Below are positions 26,157 to 34,492 of a stretch of 56,092 nt of DNA, piece by piece. Both the position numbers and the translations under genes were made by a program. The stretch is from positions 1 to 56,092 of the forward strand of contig VGDL01000020.1 of assembly GCA_016869735.1 (NCBI GenBank), read 5' to 3'. The notes under the pieces are model-generated. The model did not search any database. It was not told the origin of the DNA and saw only the letters and a list, made by a program, of their open reading frames with translations. Every line of letters starts with the position of its first letter. Position 1 is the first letter of the stretch. The DNA comes from Alphaproteobacteria bacterium (GTDB lineage Bacteria > Pseudomonadota > Alphaproteobacteria > Acetobacterales > Acetobacteraceae).

Positions 26157-27754
26157 CCCACCCCATGCTGTTCGCGCACGGCATGGAAGCGGATCATGGG
26201 CCATTCCTCTTCCGCGCGGCGGCGGCGCCAATCGCTGCTGAAAAACGCGACAAGCGCGCCATCATGATCTTCCGCGACATCGCGCCGATTGGCTTCCGCG
26301 AAGCGATCCAAGGCGCCGGCTTCGTCGGAGACCATCCAGCGCACCTGTTCCCAGGGCGTGCCGTCAAAGCCTGCCGGCACGCCATATTCCACCTTCAGCC
26401 GGCTTTGCAGCACATCCAATTGCAATTGCCCGACAACGCCAACCACGGGTGGTGAGCCATCACGCGGGCGGAATAATTGCACCACACCTTCTTCCGCCAA
26501 TTGATCAAGCGCGGTGCGAAGCTTCTTCGCCAGCATCGGATCATCCAGGCGGATATGGCGGAGGATTTCCGGCGCGAAGGAAGGCACGCCGCGGAAATCC
26601 AACGCCTCACCTTCCGTCAGCGTATCACCGATGCGCAGCGTCCCGTGATTGGCGATACCAATCACATCACCCGGCCAGGCTTCTTCCGCCACCTGCCGGT
26701 CTTTCGCGAAGAAAAACAGCGGCGCGTTTACCGGCACCTGCTTGCCGGTGCGGCTTTGCCGCAGCCGCATGCCCTTGGTCAGCCGCCCGCTGCATAGCCG
26801 CACGAAGGCGACGCGGTCGCGGTGATTGGGGTCCATATTCGCCTGGATCTTGAAGACAAAGCCGGTCAGTTTTTCTTCGCCCGGTGTCACAAGCCGCTGA
26901 TCCGCCGGCCGCGCACGCGGTGGCGGCGCATGGCGTGCGAGCCCATCCAGCAAATGCGCAATGCCGAAATCCCGCAGCGCGGAGCCGAAAAACACCGGCG
27001 TCAAAGACCCTTCCCGAAAACGCTCGGTGTCGAATTCCGGATACCCGGCGCGGGCAAGCAAGACTTCCTCGGAAAGCGCCAAAGCCCTGTCATCACCGAC
27101 CAACTCTGCAAGTTTCGGGTCTTCCGGCGATTCAAGCTGGATCGGCTCCGCGCCTTCCGCCACCGGCAGAAAACGATCAGTTGCCAGATCATAAACCCCG
27201 GCAAACTCAGCGGCGCGGCCCACTGGCCAGGCGGCAGGTGTGGCATCCAGCGCCAGCAAATTCTGGATTTCATCCAGCAACTCGAAAGGTTCGCGCGCTT
27301 CGCGGTCCATCTTGTTGATGAAGGTAATGATGGGGATATCGCGCATACGGCAAACTTCAAACAGTTTGCGCGTTTGGCTTTCAATCCCCTTGGCGGCATC
27401 CAGCACCATCACTGCGGCATCAACGGCGGTCAGGGTGCGGTAGGTGTCTTCGGAAAAATCCTCATGGCCTGGTGTGTCAAGCAGGTTGAAGACCACATCA
27501 TCACGTTCGAAGGTCATGACTGAGGTCGCCACCGAAATCCCGCGATCCTGTTCTATCTTCATCCAATCCGAACGCGTGCGCCGCGCATTGCCCTTGGCGC
27601 GCACCGCGCCGGCAAGCTGAATGGCGCCGCCCTTCAGCAGCAGTTTTTCTGTGAGCGTGGTTTTGCCCGCGTCAGGATGGGCGATGATGGCAAAGCTCCG
27701 CCTGCGGGCGGCTTCTTCGGCGATACGGGCGGCGGGAATGGTGGTATCAGACAT
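26144..27754 (-). CDS. prfC: Peptide chain release factor 3
   Basis: A 536-residue translational GTPase that recycles RF1/RF2 from the ribosome. G1 AHPDAGKTT near residue 24, the RF3-type RTRSDWMKIEQDRGISV switch region, G3 DTPGHEDFSEDTYRTL, G4 NKMDRE, and the later QLDVLQSRLKVEYGVP block are all present. The start is ATG 27754 (MSDTTIP); a longer in-frame start at 27814 would add 20 non-conserved residues and run toward the divergent gene. It stands alone on the minus strand, divergent from the FolM-like gene, and ends in its own terminator. Confidence 0.96.
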   Translation of the reverse strand: MSDTTIPAARIAEEAARRRSFAIIAHPDAGKTTLTEKLLLKGGAIQLAGAVRAKGNARRTRSDWMKIEQDRGISVATSVMTFERDDVVFNLLDTPGHEDFSEDTYRTLTAVDAAVMVLDAAKGIESQTRKLFEVCRMRDIPIITFINKMDREAREPFELLDEIQNLLALDATPAAWPVGRAAEFAGVYDLATDRFLPVAEGAEPIQLESPEDPKLAELVGDDRALALSEEVLLARAGYPEFDTERFREGSLTPVFFGSALRDFGIAHLLDGLARHAPPPRARPADQRLVTPGEEKLTGFVFKIQANMDPNHRDRVAFVRLCSGRLTKGMRLRQSRTGKQVPVNAPLFFFAKDRQVAEEAWPGDVIGIANHGTLRIGDTLTEGEALDFRGVPSFAPEILRHIRLDDPMLAKKLRTALDQLAEEGVVQLFRPRDGSPPVVGVVGQLQLDVLQSRLKVEYGVPAGFDGTPWEQVRWMVSDEAGALDRFAEANRRDVAEDHDGALVAFFSSDWRRRRAEEEWPMIRFHAVREQHGVGGGK

Positions 27755-27836
27755 GGTGCGGCGGGGGTTAGCAGGACAAGAGCGTTCTGTCGCGCGGGGC
27801 ATAGGCCCCGCCACGTTTTGCGGCTATCAGCCCCCC

Positions 27837-28607
27837 ATGATCCCCACCAACCTCCCCCCCGCCGCGCTGGTCACCGGCGCCGGCAAGCGGCTTGGCCGTG
27901 CCATGGCGCTTGCGCTGGCCGAAGCCGGCTTTGATGTCGCCATCCACTACGCCGCCAGCGCCGATGCGGCCGAGGCAACGGCGGCCGAAATCCGCGCCCT
28001 TGGCCGACGCGCCCTTACGCTGCGTGCTGAACTCGGCCAGGAAGCCGAAGTGGCGCGGTTGATCCCGGATGCGACCAAGGTGCTAGGGCCGCTTGGCGTG
28101 CTGGTGAACAACGCTTCCACCTTTGAACGCGATGAATGGCAGGATGCCACGCGCGAATCCTGGGACCGGCATATGGAACCCAATCTGCGCGCACCTTTTG
28201 TGCTGACGCAGGATTTCGCCAAGGCGCTGCCGCAAGCCGCGCAGGGCCTCGTCGTGAATATGCTGGATCAGCGGGTCTGGTCGCTGACCCCGCATTTTGT
28301 GTCCTACACCGTGTCCAAGGCTGGGCTTTGGGCGCTGACGCAAAGCCTGGCGCTGGCGTTGGCGCCGCGCATTCGGGTGAATGCGATCGGCCCCGGCCCG
28401 GCCTTGCCCAGCCCCCGCCAATCCCAGGAACATTTTGACCGGCAGGCCCAATCCACACCCCTATCGCGCCCGACCAGCGCTGAGGAAGTGGCCCGTGCGC
28501 TCATGGCCATCCTGTCGCTGCCGTCCATGACCGGGCAGATGATTGCGCTGGATGGCGGGCAGCATTTGCAGTGGTCGCCTTCCTTCGGTCAGGAACCTTT
28601 GGAATGA
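27837..28607 (+). CDS. SDR family pteridine-reductase-like protein (FolM-like)
   Basis: A 256-residue SDR with the TGxxxRxG variant of the cofactor motif (TGAGKRLG, residues 13-20) that marks pteridine reductases and FolM, a NADPH-preferring feature. Also NNASTFERD near 93, YTVSKAG near 165 as the catalytic YxxxK, and the C-terminal DGGQHLQW typical of FolM. FolM reduces dihydromonapterin or dihydrofolate. The stop overlaps the folB start (ATGA), which supports a role in pterin metabolism. The start is ATG 27837; upstream in-frame codons lie in the divergent prfC region. No good ribosome site is visible. Confidence 0.85.
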   Translation: MIPTNLPPAALVTGAGKRLGRAMALALAEAGFDVAIHYAASADAAEATAAEIRALGRRALTLRAELGQEAEVARLIPDATKVLGPLGVLVNNASTFERDEWQDATRESWDRHMEPNLRAPFVLTQDFAKALPQAAQGLVVNMLDQRVWSLTPHFVSYTVSKAGLWALTQSLALALAPRIRVNAIGPGPALPSPRQSQEHFDRQAQSTPLSRPTSAEEVARALMAILSLPSMTGQMIALDGGQHLQWSPSFGQEPLE

Positions 28608-28996
28608 GCTTCGCCCCGGATGCCGCAGCGGGGCTGCGGCTGGTTTTCGTGCGCAACCTGGAAGTCCAGGCGCTGCTGGGCGTTTATGCGCATGAGGAAA
28701 CGCGGCCCCAGCGCGTGATCCTTGATCTGGAATTGGCGGTGGAAGACCCCGAGGCCCCCGCATCTGAAGGGCCGGACCGGCTGGCCCGGGTGGTGGATTA
28801 CGCGGCGGCGGCTGAAACCGCGCGGCGGATCGCCACTTCCGCCCATGTTCGCCTGGCCGAAACCCTGGCCGAACGCATCGCCATCAGCCTTTTGGGAGAT
28901 GCCCGGATCCAGCGCGTGAGGGTCAGTGTTACGAAGCCGGAGGCGATGCCCGGTGGCATCAACGTCGGCGTTGTCATTGAAAGATCACGATTTTGA
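28604..28996 (+). CDS. folB: Dihydroneopterin aldolase
   Basis: A 130-residue folate-pathway enzyme that cleaves dihydroneopterin to hydroxymethyl-dihydropterin. Family features: VRNLEVQALLGVYAHEE near residue 20 with the substrate-binding glutamate, VVDYAAAAE near 60, LAETLAERIA near 85, and the catalytic lysine in VSVTKPEAMPGG near 113. It overlaps the FolM-like gene by four bases. A short, 130-residue length is usual for the alphaproteobacterial form. Confidence 0.9.
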   Translation: MSFAPDAAAGLRLVFVRNLEVQALLGVYAHEETRPQRVILDLELAVEDPEAPASEGPDRLARVVDYAAAAETARRIATSAHVRLAETLAERIAISLLGDARIQRVRVSVTKPEAMPGGINVGVVIERSRF

Positions 28997-29104
28997 CATT
29001 GACCGCGCTGCGGATTGTCCACCGCCCAAAAACCACGCCCGAACGCTTTCTGGGCACCCCTGGGATTTTCCCTCTTGACGCTTAAGTCAGAGTGCGACTC
29101 AGGA

Positions 29105-29250
29105 GAAAATATAGTTGAATCAATATCTTAAAATTTTACAAGCCGGTCGTTGCAATTTCAAACAGACGCTTAGAATCTTTGTGTAACAGAGCTTTAACCG
29201 ATTTGTCTTGGCGGCTCCCCACAGGTTTATCCACAGGTTTCGTGGACAAG
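29105..29250. promoter_or_regulatory. AT-rich intergenic segment with a consensus DnaA box upstream of uvrC
   Basis: The 285-base folB-uvrC gap contains a run from about 29105 to 29185 that is clearly richer in A and T than anything else in the window, followed by TTATCCACA at 29227-29235, an exact match to the strict DnaA box. CGTGGACAA at 29241-29249 is a two-mismatch inverted version. A CTTGAC hexamer is at 29074-29079, but no -10 sits at a suitable distance. This may be a DnaA-regulated promoter for uvrC, a DnaA-titration site, or origin-like DNA. One perfect box is not enough to call oriC. Confidence 0.4.
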
Positions 29251-29281
29251 TTCGCCACCCCTTTGCCATAAGCTGACCCCG

Positions 29282-31168
29282 ATGACCGAACCCGCGCCAC
29301 CCGCCCCGGAGAACCCCTCATTTCAGGGTCTGGCGGTGCTGGAAGCGGCCCTGCCCACCCTGCCGCTCACCCCCGGCGTCTATCGCATGTTGGATGACAA
29401 GGGGGAGGCGCTTTATGTCGGCAAGGCGCGGTCGCTCAGGAAGCGCGTCACTTCCTATACCCAGCTTGCCCGCCTGCCCGAACGGCTTCGGCGCATGGTG
29501 TTCGAAACCCGGTCGCTTGAAGTGGTCACCACGGCATCGGAGGCCGAGGCGCTGCTGCTGGAAGCCAATTTCATCAAGCGCTTCCGGCCGCGCTTCAACA
29601 TCGTGCTCCGGGATGACAAATCCTACCCCTGGCTGGTGATCACGGAAGACCACCCCTTTCCGCAGATTGCCAAGCATCGCGGGGAAAGGCGGAAGGGCGC
29701 TTCCTATTGGGGGCCTTTTGCGTCGGTCTGGGCGGTCAATCAGACGCTGGCGGCGCTACAGCGCGTGTTTTTGCTGCGGTCCTGCCGGGATACGGTGTTT
29801 GATACGCGCACTCGACCCTGTTTGCTGTTCCAAATCAAGCGCTGTTCCGCGCCTTGTGTGGACCGGATATCGCCGGCCGATTACGCGGCGCTGGTCGCGG
29901 AAGCCAAGCAATTCCTTTCCGGCGAAACACCTTCCATCCAAAAGCGCCTGGCGGCAGAGATGGAAGCGGCCGCGGCGGATTTGCAGTTTGAACGCGCAGC
30001 CGCACTCAGGGACCGTATCCGCGGCCTCACGCATATTCAGGGCAAGGATCGCGTCAATCTGGAAGGGCTTGGTGATGCGGATGTGATCGCCTTGCATCAG
30101 GCGGCGGGGCAAAGCTGCGTGCAGGTGTTTTTCTTCCGCGGCGGGCGCAACAACGGCAATCGCGCCTTTTTCCTGAGCCACGCCAAGCAGGACCAAAGCG
30201 CCGAGGAGGTGATGGGCGCCTTCCTTGGTCAGCTTTATGAGGATTTGCCGCCACCGCCCCTGCTGTTGCTCTCGCATGACCCGCCCGAAGCGGCGCTGAT
30301 CGCGGAAGCCTTGGCCATCAAGGCCGGGCGGCGCGTTGAATTGCGCCGCCCGCAGCGCGGCGAAAAACACGAGGCACTGGAACACGCCGCGACCAATGCT
30401 CGGGAGGCGCTGGAACGGCGCATGGCGGAAGGCACGGCCCAGGCGGCGCTGCTGGAAGGCACCGCAAATCTTTTCGGCCTGCCTGGCGCGCCGGAACGGA
30501 TCGAGGTTTACGACAATAGCCATATCCAGGGTGCGAATGCCTATGGCGTGATGGTTGTGGCCGGCCCTTCAGGCTTCATGAAACAGGGCTACCGGAAATT
30601 CGCCATCAAGACCGCCGCCACCAATGATGATTTCGCCATGATGCGCGAAGTGTTTGAACGCCGCTTTGGCCGCGCTTTGCGCGAAGACCCGGCCCGCGCT
30701 GGTGAGGGCTGGCCCGATCTGGTGCTGATTGATGGCGGCGCCGGTCAGCTTTCCGCCGCACGGGAAATCATGGCGGGCCTCGGCCTGGATGATCTGCCTT
30801 TGGTTGCTGTGGCGAAGGGGCCGGACCGCGATGCCGGGCGCGAATGGTTCCACGCGCCGGGGCGTGAGGCCTTTCAACTCCCCCCGCGCGACCCGGTGCT
30901 GTTCTATTTGCAGCGCCTGCGGGATGAAGCGCATCGCTTCGCCATTTCCGCCCATCGTGCCGGCCGTTCCAAGGCGCTGACGCGGTCCGAATTGGATGAG
31001 GTGCCGGGCGTGGGCGCGGCAATGAAGCGCAAATTGCTGAACCATTTTGGCTCGGCCCGGGGCGTGCGGCAGGCCGGGTTGGCGGATTTGGAAGCCTGCC
31101 CCGGGGTTGGCCCCGCTTTGGCCAGGCGGATTCACGACCATTTCCACCCAACTGCGGCGCTTGGTTGA
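29282..31168 (+). CDS. uvrC: UvrABC system protein C
   Basis: A 628-residue excision nuclease subunit that makes both incisions around DNA lesions bound by UvrA-UvrB. The GIY-YIG domain is at the N terminus ([22 protein letters not shown], residues 32 onward), then the UVR domain ([15 protein letters not shown] near 230), the RNase H-like C-terminal nuclease ([20 protein letters not shown] near 410) and two helix-hairpin-helix motifs at the end ([30 protein letters not shown]). Length is normal. It follows an AT-rich gap and starts the uvrC-pgsA-lipoprotein-moaD-moaE run. No alphaproteobacterial LexA box (GTTC-N7-GTTC) was found just upstream. Confidence 0.97.
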   Translation: MTEPAPPAPENPSFQGLAVLEAALPTLPLTPGVYRMLDDKGEALYVGKARSLRKRVTSYTQLARLPERLRRMVFETRSLEVVTTASEAEALLLEANFIKRFRPRFNIVLRDDKSYPWLVITEDHPFPQIAKHRGERRKGASYWGPFASVWAVNQTLAALQRVFLLRSCRDTVFDTRTRPCLLFQIKRCSAPCVDRISPADYAALVAEAKQFLSGETPSIQKRLAAEMEAAAADLQFERAAALRDRIRGLTHIQGKDRVNLEGLGDADVIALHQAAGQSCVQVFFFRGGRNNGNRAFFLSHAKQDQSAEEVMGAFLGQLYEDLPPPPLLLLSHDPPEAALIAEALAIKAGRRVELRRPQRGEKHEALEHAATNAREALERRMAEGTAQAALLEGTANLFGLPGAPERIEVYDNSHIQGANAYGVMVVAGPSGFMKQGYRKFAIKTAATNDDFAMMREVFERRFGRALREDPARAGEGWPDLVLIDGGAGQLSAAREIMAGLGLDDLPLVAVAKGPDRDAGREWFHAPGREAFQLPPRDPVLFYLQRLRDEAHRFAISAHRAGRSKALTRSELDEVPGVGAAMKRKLLNHFGSARGVRQAGLADLEACPGVGPALARRIHDHFHPTAALG

Positions 31169-31221
31169 ATATTGCTGAACAAGGGTGCCAAAATTCCGAA
31201 TTCCGGGTTAATTGGGGGGCA

Positions 31222-31839
31222 ATGCCAACCGATCTGCCCAATCTGCTGACGCTTTCGCGCATCGCGGCCATACCGCTGCTGGTGGTGCTGGCTTCGATCA
31301 ATACGCCGCAGGCGGATATGGCGGCTTGTGTGGTGTTCTCCCTTGCTGCCATCACGGATTATTTTGATGGCAAGATCGCGCGCGATCGCGGCGCGGTTTC
31401 CGGCTTTGGCCGCATGCTGGACCCGATTGCCGATAAGCTGCTGGTCGCCGCGGCGCTGATGCTGCTGGCGGGCTTTGGCCGGCTTTCTGACGCCGGGCTG
31501 TTTCCGGCCATTGTCATCATGCTGCGCGAAATCCTGGTCTCCGGCCTGCGCGAATTTCTGGCGGAATTGCGGGTGGGGCTGCCGGTCGCGCCGCTCGCGA
31601 AATGGAAAACCGGGTTTCAGATGGGCGCGCTCGGCACTTTGCTCGCGGGCGATACTGGTGCGCCGGTGATCGGGCTTGGCTTTTTGCCGGTTTCCCTGAT
31701 TGGGGAGGGCATGCTCTGGGCGGCGGCGGTGCTCACGCTGATCACCGGTTGGGATTATCTGCGCGCGGGGCTGACCCTGGCGCAGGCGGAAGCGCCGCCA
31801 AGCCGTGATGCTGCGGCGAAACCACCCGGGCAGTCTTGA
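31222..31839 (+). CDS. pgsA: CDP-diacylglycerol-glycerol-3-phosphate 3-phosphatidyltransferase
   Basis: A 205-residue inner-membrane enzyme making phosphatidylglycerophosphate, the substrate of PgpA. It starts with the NLLTLSRIAAIPLLV segment and holds the CDP-alcohol phosphotransferase motif D-G-x2-A-R-x8-G-x3-D-x3-D in DYFDGKIARDRGAVSGFG followed by RMLDPIADK (about residues 48-75). Five or six membrane segments. ATG 31222 after a GGGGGG tract is preferred to an upstream in-frame start at 31165 that overlaps uvrC. Adjacent to uvrC as in many proteobacteria. Confidence 0.95.
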   Translation: MPTDLPNLLTLSRIAAIPLLVVLASINTPQADMAACVVFSLAAITDYFDGKIARDRGAVSGFGRMLDPIADKLLVAAALMLLAGFGRLSDAGLFPAIVIMLREILVSGLREFLAELRVGLPVAPLAKWKTGFQMGALGTLLAGDTGAPVIGLGFLPVSLIGEGMLWAAAVLTLITGWDYLRAGLTLAQAEAPPSRDAAAKPPGQS

Positions 31840-31889
31840 GTATCTGCCCCGGGCAGCGCATCTTAATTGGGGAAGAGGCAGGGAAAGCC

Positions 31890-32447
31890 ATGCGACATTC
31901 TATGCTGCTGCTTGGGGGAATGCTGGTGCTGCAAGGCTGCGGGCCGAATTGGCAGCCAAGCTGGAATACCAGCCGCAATGCCGCGATCCCTTCAATGGAT
32001 AGCCTGACGCTGCGGCGCGTGACCAGCGGCGATACAAGCGCGGAAGTGCTGCGGACGGAAAATCTGGATTATGCCGCGATGCGCGCACCCGCGACGCCGC
32101 CCGCGCCAATGACGCCGGAGGATGCGCTGCGCCTGCCACCCCCACCGGCCCCGCCGCGCAGCAGCAGTTCAACGCCGCCCCCCATGGCATCCGTCCCGCC
32201 GCGCGCGCCCTCGCCGCCGGCCACGACACCTTCCGCCATGCCAGCGCCACCCCCGGCGCGGGTTGAAGGCAGCGTTATTCCCGCCACGCCGGGCCAGCCG
32301 GCGGGTATTGTCGCCGGCGGCAATGACCGCACCCAGGTCTTCAACCAGCCAGGCACGGCGGGTGGCGGCATTGCGGTGCGCGATGGCGGCACCACCACCA
32401 TTATCGGGCCGGGCGGGCGCATTACCTCGGTTCCCGCGCAGCGCTGA
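31890..32447 (+). CDS. Proline-rich putative lipoprotein
   Basis: A 185-residue protein of unknown function. RHSMLLLGGMLVLQGC is a lipoprotein signal with lipobox LQGC (Cys at about residue 18). Residues 70-140 are low-complexity, rich in proline, serine and alanine, a likely wall- or periplasm-spanning spacer. The C-terminal 45 residues (GGIAVRDGGTTTIIGPGGRI) are glycine-rich and may be a small fold. ATG 31890 has an AGAGGCAGGG ribosome region; an in-frame start at 31836 would put 18 residues ahead of the signal. It stands between pgsA and moaD, genes otherwise often adjacent. Confidence 0.75.
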   Translation: MRHSMLLLGGMLVLQGCGPNWQPSWNTSRNAAIPSMDSLTLRRVTSGDTSAEVLRTENLDYAAMRAPATPPAPMTPEDALRLPPPPAPPRSSSSTPPPMASVPPRAPSPPATTPSAMPAPPPARVEGSVIPATPGQPAGIVAGGNDRTQVFNQPGTAGGGIAVRDGGTTTIIGPGGRITSVPAQR

Positions 32448-32453
32448 AACGCC

Positions 32454-32705
32454 ATGCGGATTTTGTATTTCGCCTGGCTGCGCCAGAAGATTGGCGTGGC
32501 GGAGGAAGAAGTCGCTCCTCCGCCGGAAATCCGTGATGTCGCCGGACTGCGCGAATGGCTCGCGACCCGCAGCGCCGGCCATGCGGCTGCCTTTGCGGAC
32601 GCCAAGCAAATTCGCGCTGCCGTCAATCAGGATTTCGCCACGCCGGATCATCCCGTGGCGGCAGGCGATGAGATTGCCTTCTTCCCGCCCGTGACCGGCG
32701 GCTGA
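32454..32705 (+). CDS. moaD: Molybdopterin synthase sulfur carrier subunit
   Basis: An 83-residue ubiquitin-like protein ending in the diagnostic GG (FFPPVTGG), whose C-terminal glycine carries the thiocarboxylate used to sulfurate precursor Z. The start MRILYFAWLRQKIG and the AAGDEIAFFPPVTGG end match MoaD. It directly precedes moaE by three bases, so the two subunits of molybdopterin synthase are made together. Confidence 0.95.
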   Translation: MRILYFAWLRQKIGVAEEEVAPPPEIRDVAGLREWLATRSAGHAAAFADAKQIRAAVNQDFATPDHPVAAGDEIAFFPPVTGG

Positions 32706-32708
32706 GCC

Positions 32709-33167
32709 ATGGCGCGCATCCAAGTGCAGGAAGCGCTGTTTGACATGGCCGCCGAAAGCGCGGCGCTGACCGCTGGGCGCGTTGATGTTGGTGGTGTCGC
32801 CAGTTTCCTTGGCGTGTGTCGTGGCGATGATGGCCTGGCCGCGATGGTGCTGGAACATTATCCCGGCATGACGGAACGCGCCCTTGGCCGCATCGCGGCC
32901 GAGGCTGAGGCGCGCTGGCCGCTGACCGGTTGCACGGTGATCCATCGAGTTGGTCGTATTCTGCCGGGCGAACCCATTGTCCTGGTGCTGACGGCTTCCG
33001 CGCATCGTGCTGCGGCGCTTGAATCCTGCGCTTTCCTGATTGATTGGCTGAAGACCAAGGCGCCCTTCTGGAAGCGTGAGGAATTCGCCGATGGCGATGC
33101 GCGCTGGGTGGCGGCGAAGCATGAGGATGACGCTGCCGCGCTGCGCTGGTCGGCGAAACCGGAGTGA
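32709..33167 (+). CDS. moaE: Molybdopterin synthase catalytic subunit
   Basis: A 152-residue catalytic subunit that converts cyclic pyranopterin monophosphate to molybdopterin with MoaD thiocarboxylate. Motifs: GGVASFLGVCRGDDG near residue 38, LEHYPGMTE near 54, IHRVGRILPGE near 82, and the lysine pair in DWLKTKAPFWKREE near 117, the active-site lysines. The stop overlaps the next gene's GTG start (GTGA), suggesting coupling to a membrane protein with no known role in cofactor synthesis. Confidence 0.95.
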   Translation: MARIQVQEALFDMAAESAALTAGRVDVGGVASFLGVCRGDDGLAAMVLEHYPGMTERALGRIAAEAEARWPLTGCTVIHRVGRILPGEPIVLVLTASAHRAAALESCAFLIDWLKTKAPFWKREEFADGDARWVAAKHEDDAAALRWSAKPE

Positions 33168-34492
33168 AGGCTGGCGCGGCGGTATTGGTTGGCGCGGCGC
33201 TGCTGATCTGGCCGGCCTTGTTCAATGGCTATCCTTTGCTGTTCAGCGATAGCGGCGGATTTTTGCATCAGACGCTCGGGCCGCTGATGTTGTGGGACAA
33301 GCCCTATATCTACGGGCCATTCCTGCACGCGTTCCACTGGCGCATCAGCCTTTGGGGGCCGGTGATCGCGCAGGGTGTGATCCTGTCGCATATTTTGTGG
33401 CTGACGCAGCGCGTGGTGCAGGGGCAGGCTTCGCCGCTTTGGCATATGGCGCTTTGCGGCTTTGCTGCGTTGGCAACAACGGCCCCTTTCAGCGCGTCGC
33501 TATTGATGCCTGATATCTTCGCGCCGATTGTGGCTTTGGGGCTATTCCTGCTGGGCTTTGGTGGCGCGGTGCTGGGGTGGCTTGAACGGGCCTATCTGGT
33601 GGCGCTGGTTGCCCTTGGTATTGCCGCGCATCTGGCGCATCTGCCACTCGCGCTTGGGTTATGCGGGGTTGCACTGCTGCTCTGCCTTTGGCGTTATCCG
33701 GCGCGGCTTTTGGCCATGGCGCTGCCGGTGGTGCTGGCGATGGCGGCGTTGTTCGTGACGAATGCGATCGGCCATGGGCGCTTCGCGCTTTCGCCCTATG
33801 GCGCCAGTTTCATGCTGGCACGCTTGCAGGAAGACGGGCCGGCGACAGCGCTGCTGAAGGCACGTTGCCCTGATGCCGGCTGGTATCTTTGCACTTTTAC
33901 GGACCGTCTGCCCATGCCGGCCAATGATTTCCTCTGGGCGTCAGACAGCCCGGTAAATCGTGACGCCACCGGCCAGCCGCGCTTTCTGGGTGGCATGATG
34001 CTGGCGCCAGAAGCCGGGCAGATTGTTGCCGAGACACTCCGCGCCGACCCGTTAGGCGTGGCCCGCGCCATGGCGGGCAATGCGCTGGTACAACTCGGCA
34101 GCTTTGACATTGGTGACACCTTAGACGATGCGCATTTCACGGTCGCGATTCGTCCGCGCATCGAACAGGGTTTTTCTGCGCGCGAATTGGCGGCGTTCGA
34201 TCAGTCACGGCAGACGCAAGGCGTGTTGAAGAATGCGCTGACGCCGCTTAATCCAATTCATCTGCTGGTGGTTTTGCTGGCGCTGCCCATGCTGGGCTGG
34301 GCGGCCTGGCGCGGGCAGGGACCCAGGCTTGCTTTCGCGCTATTTATGTTGGCGGCGGTGCTGGGCAATGCGCTGATTTGCGGCGGGCTTTCCGCGCCGC
34401 ATCCGCGCTATGGCGCGCGTATCATGTGGCTATTGCCGGTGGCGGCGATGTTGTTTTGGCCCCTTATCCTGCGGGGCCGAAGGCATGCCTGA
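33164..34492 (+). CDS. Multi-pass membrane protein of unknown function
   Basis: A 442-residue polytopic protein with roughly ten hydrophobic segments and a larger soluble loop around residues 215-340. The conserved-looking FNGYPLLFSDSGGFLHQ (residues 20-36) just after the first membrane segment recalls the acidic first loop of GT-C glycosyltransferases and related membrane proteins, but I cannot assign it. The soluble loop contains two cysteines (ARCPDAGWYLCTF) that could form a disulphide if periplasmic. GTG 33164 overlaps the moaE stop; no better start follows nearby. It overlaps the TauE/SafE gene by 8 bases. Confidence 0.75.
   Translation: MKAGAAVLVGAALLIWPALFNGYPLLFSDSGGFLHQTLGPLMLWDKPYIYGPFLHAFHWRISLWGPVIAQGVILSHILWLTQRVVQGQASPLWHMALCGFAALATTAPFSASLLMPDIFAPIVALGLFLLGFGGAVLGWLERAYLVALVALGIAAHLAHLPLALGLCGVALLLCLWRYPARLLAMALPVVLAMAALFVTNAIGHGRFALSPYGASFMLARLQEDGPATALLKARCPDAGWYLCTFTDRLPMPANDFLWASDSPVNRDATGQPRFLGGMMLAPEAGQIVAETLRADPLGVARAMAGNALVQLGSFDIGDTLDDAHFTVAIRPRIEQGFSARELAAFDQSRQTQGVLKNALTPLNPIHLLVVLLALPMLGWAAWRGQGPRLAFALFMLAAVLGNALICGGLSAPHPRYGARIMWLLPVAAMLFWPLILRGRRHA

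Noticed and set aside
28997-29281. Full chromosomal origin (oriC)
   Set aside because: Only one exact DnaA box and one weak inverse; no box array, and neighbouring genes are not typical origin neighbours. Kept only as an AT-rich regulatory candidate.
29240-29281. LexA (SOS) box upstream of uvrC
   Set aside because: A single GTTC is present, without a second GTTC seven bases on, as the alphaproteobacterial LexA site needs.
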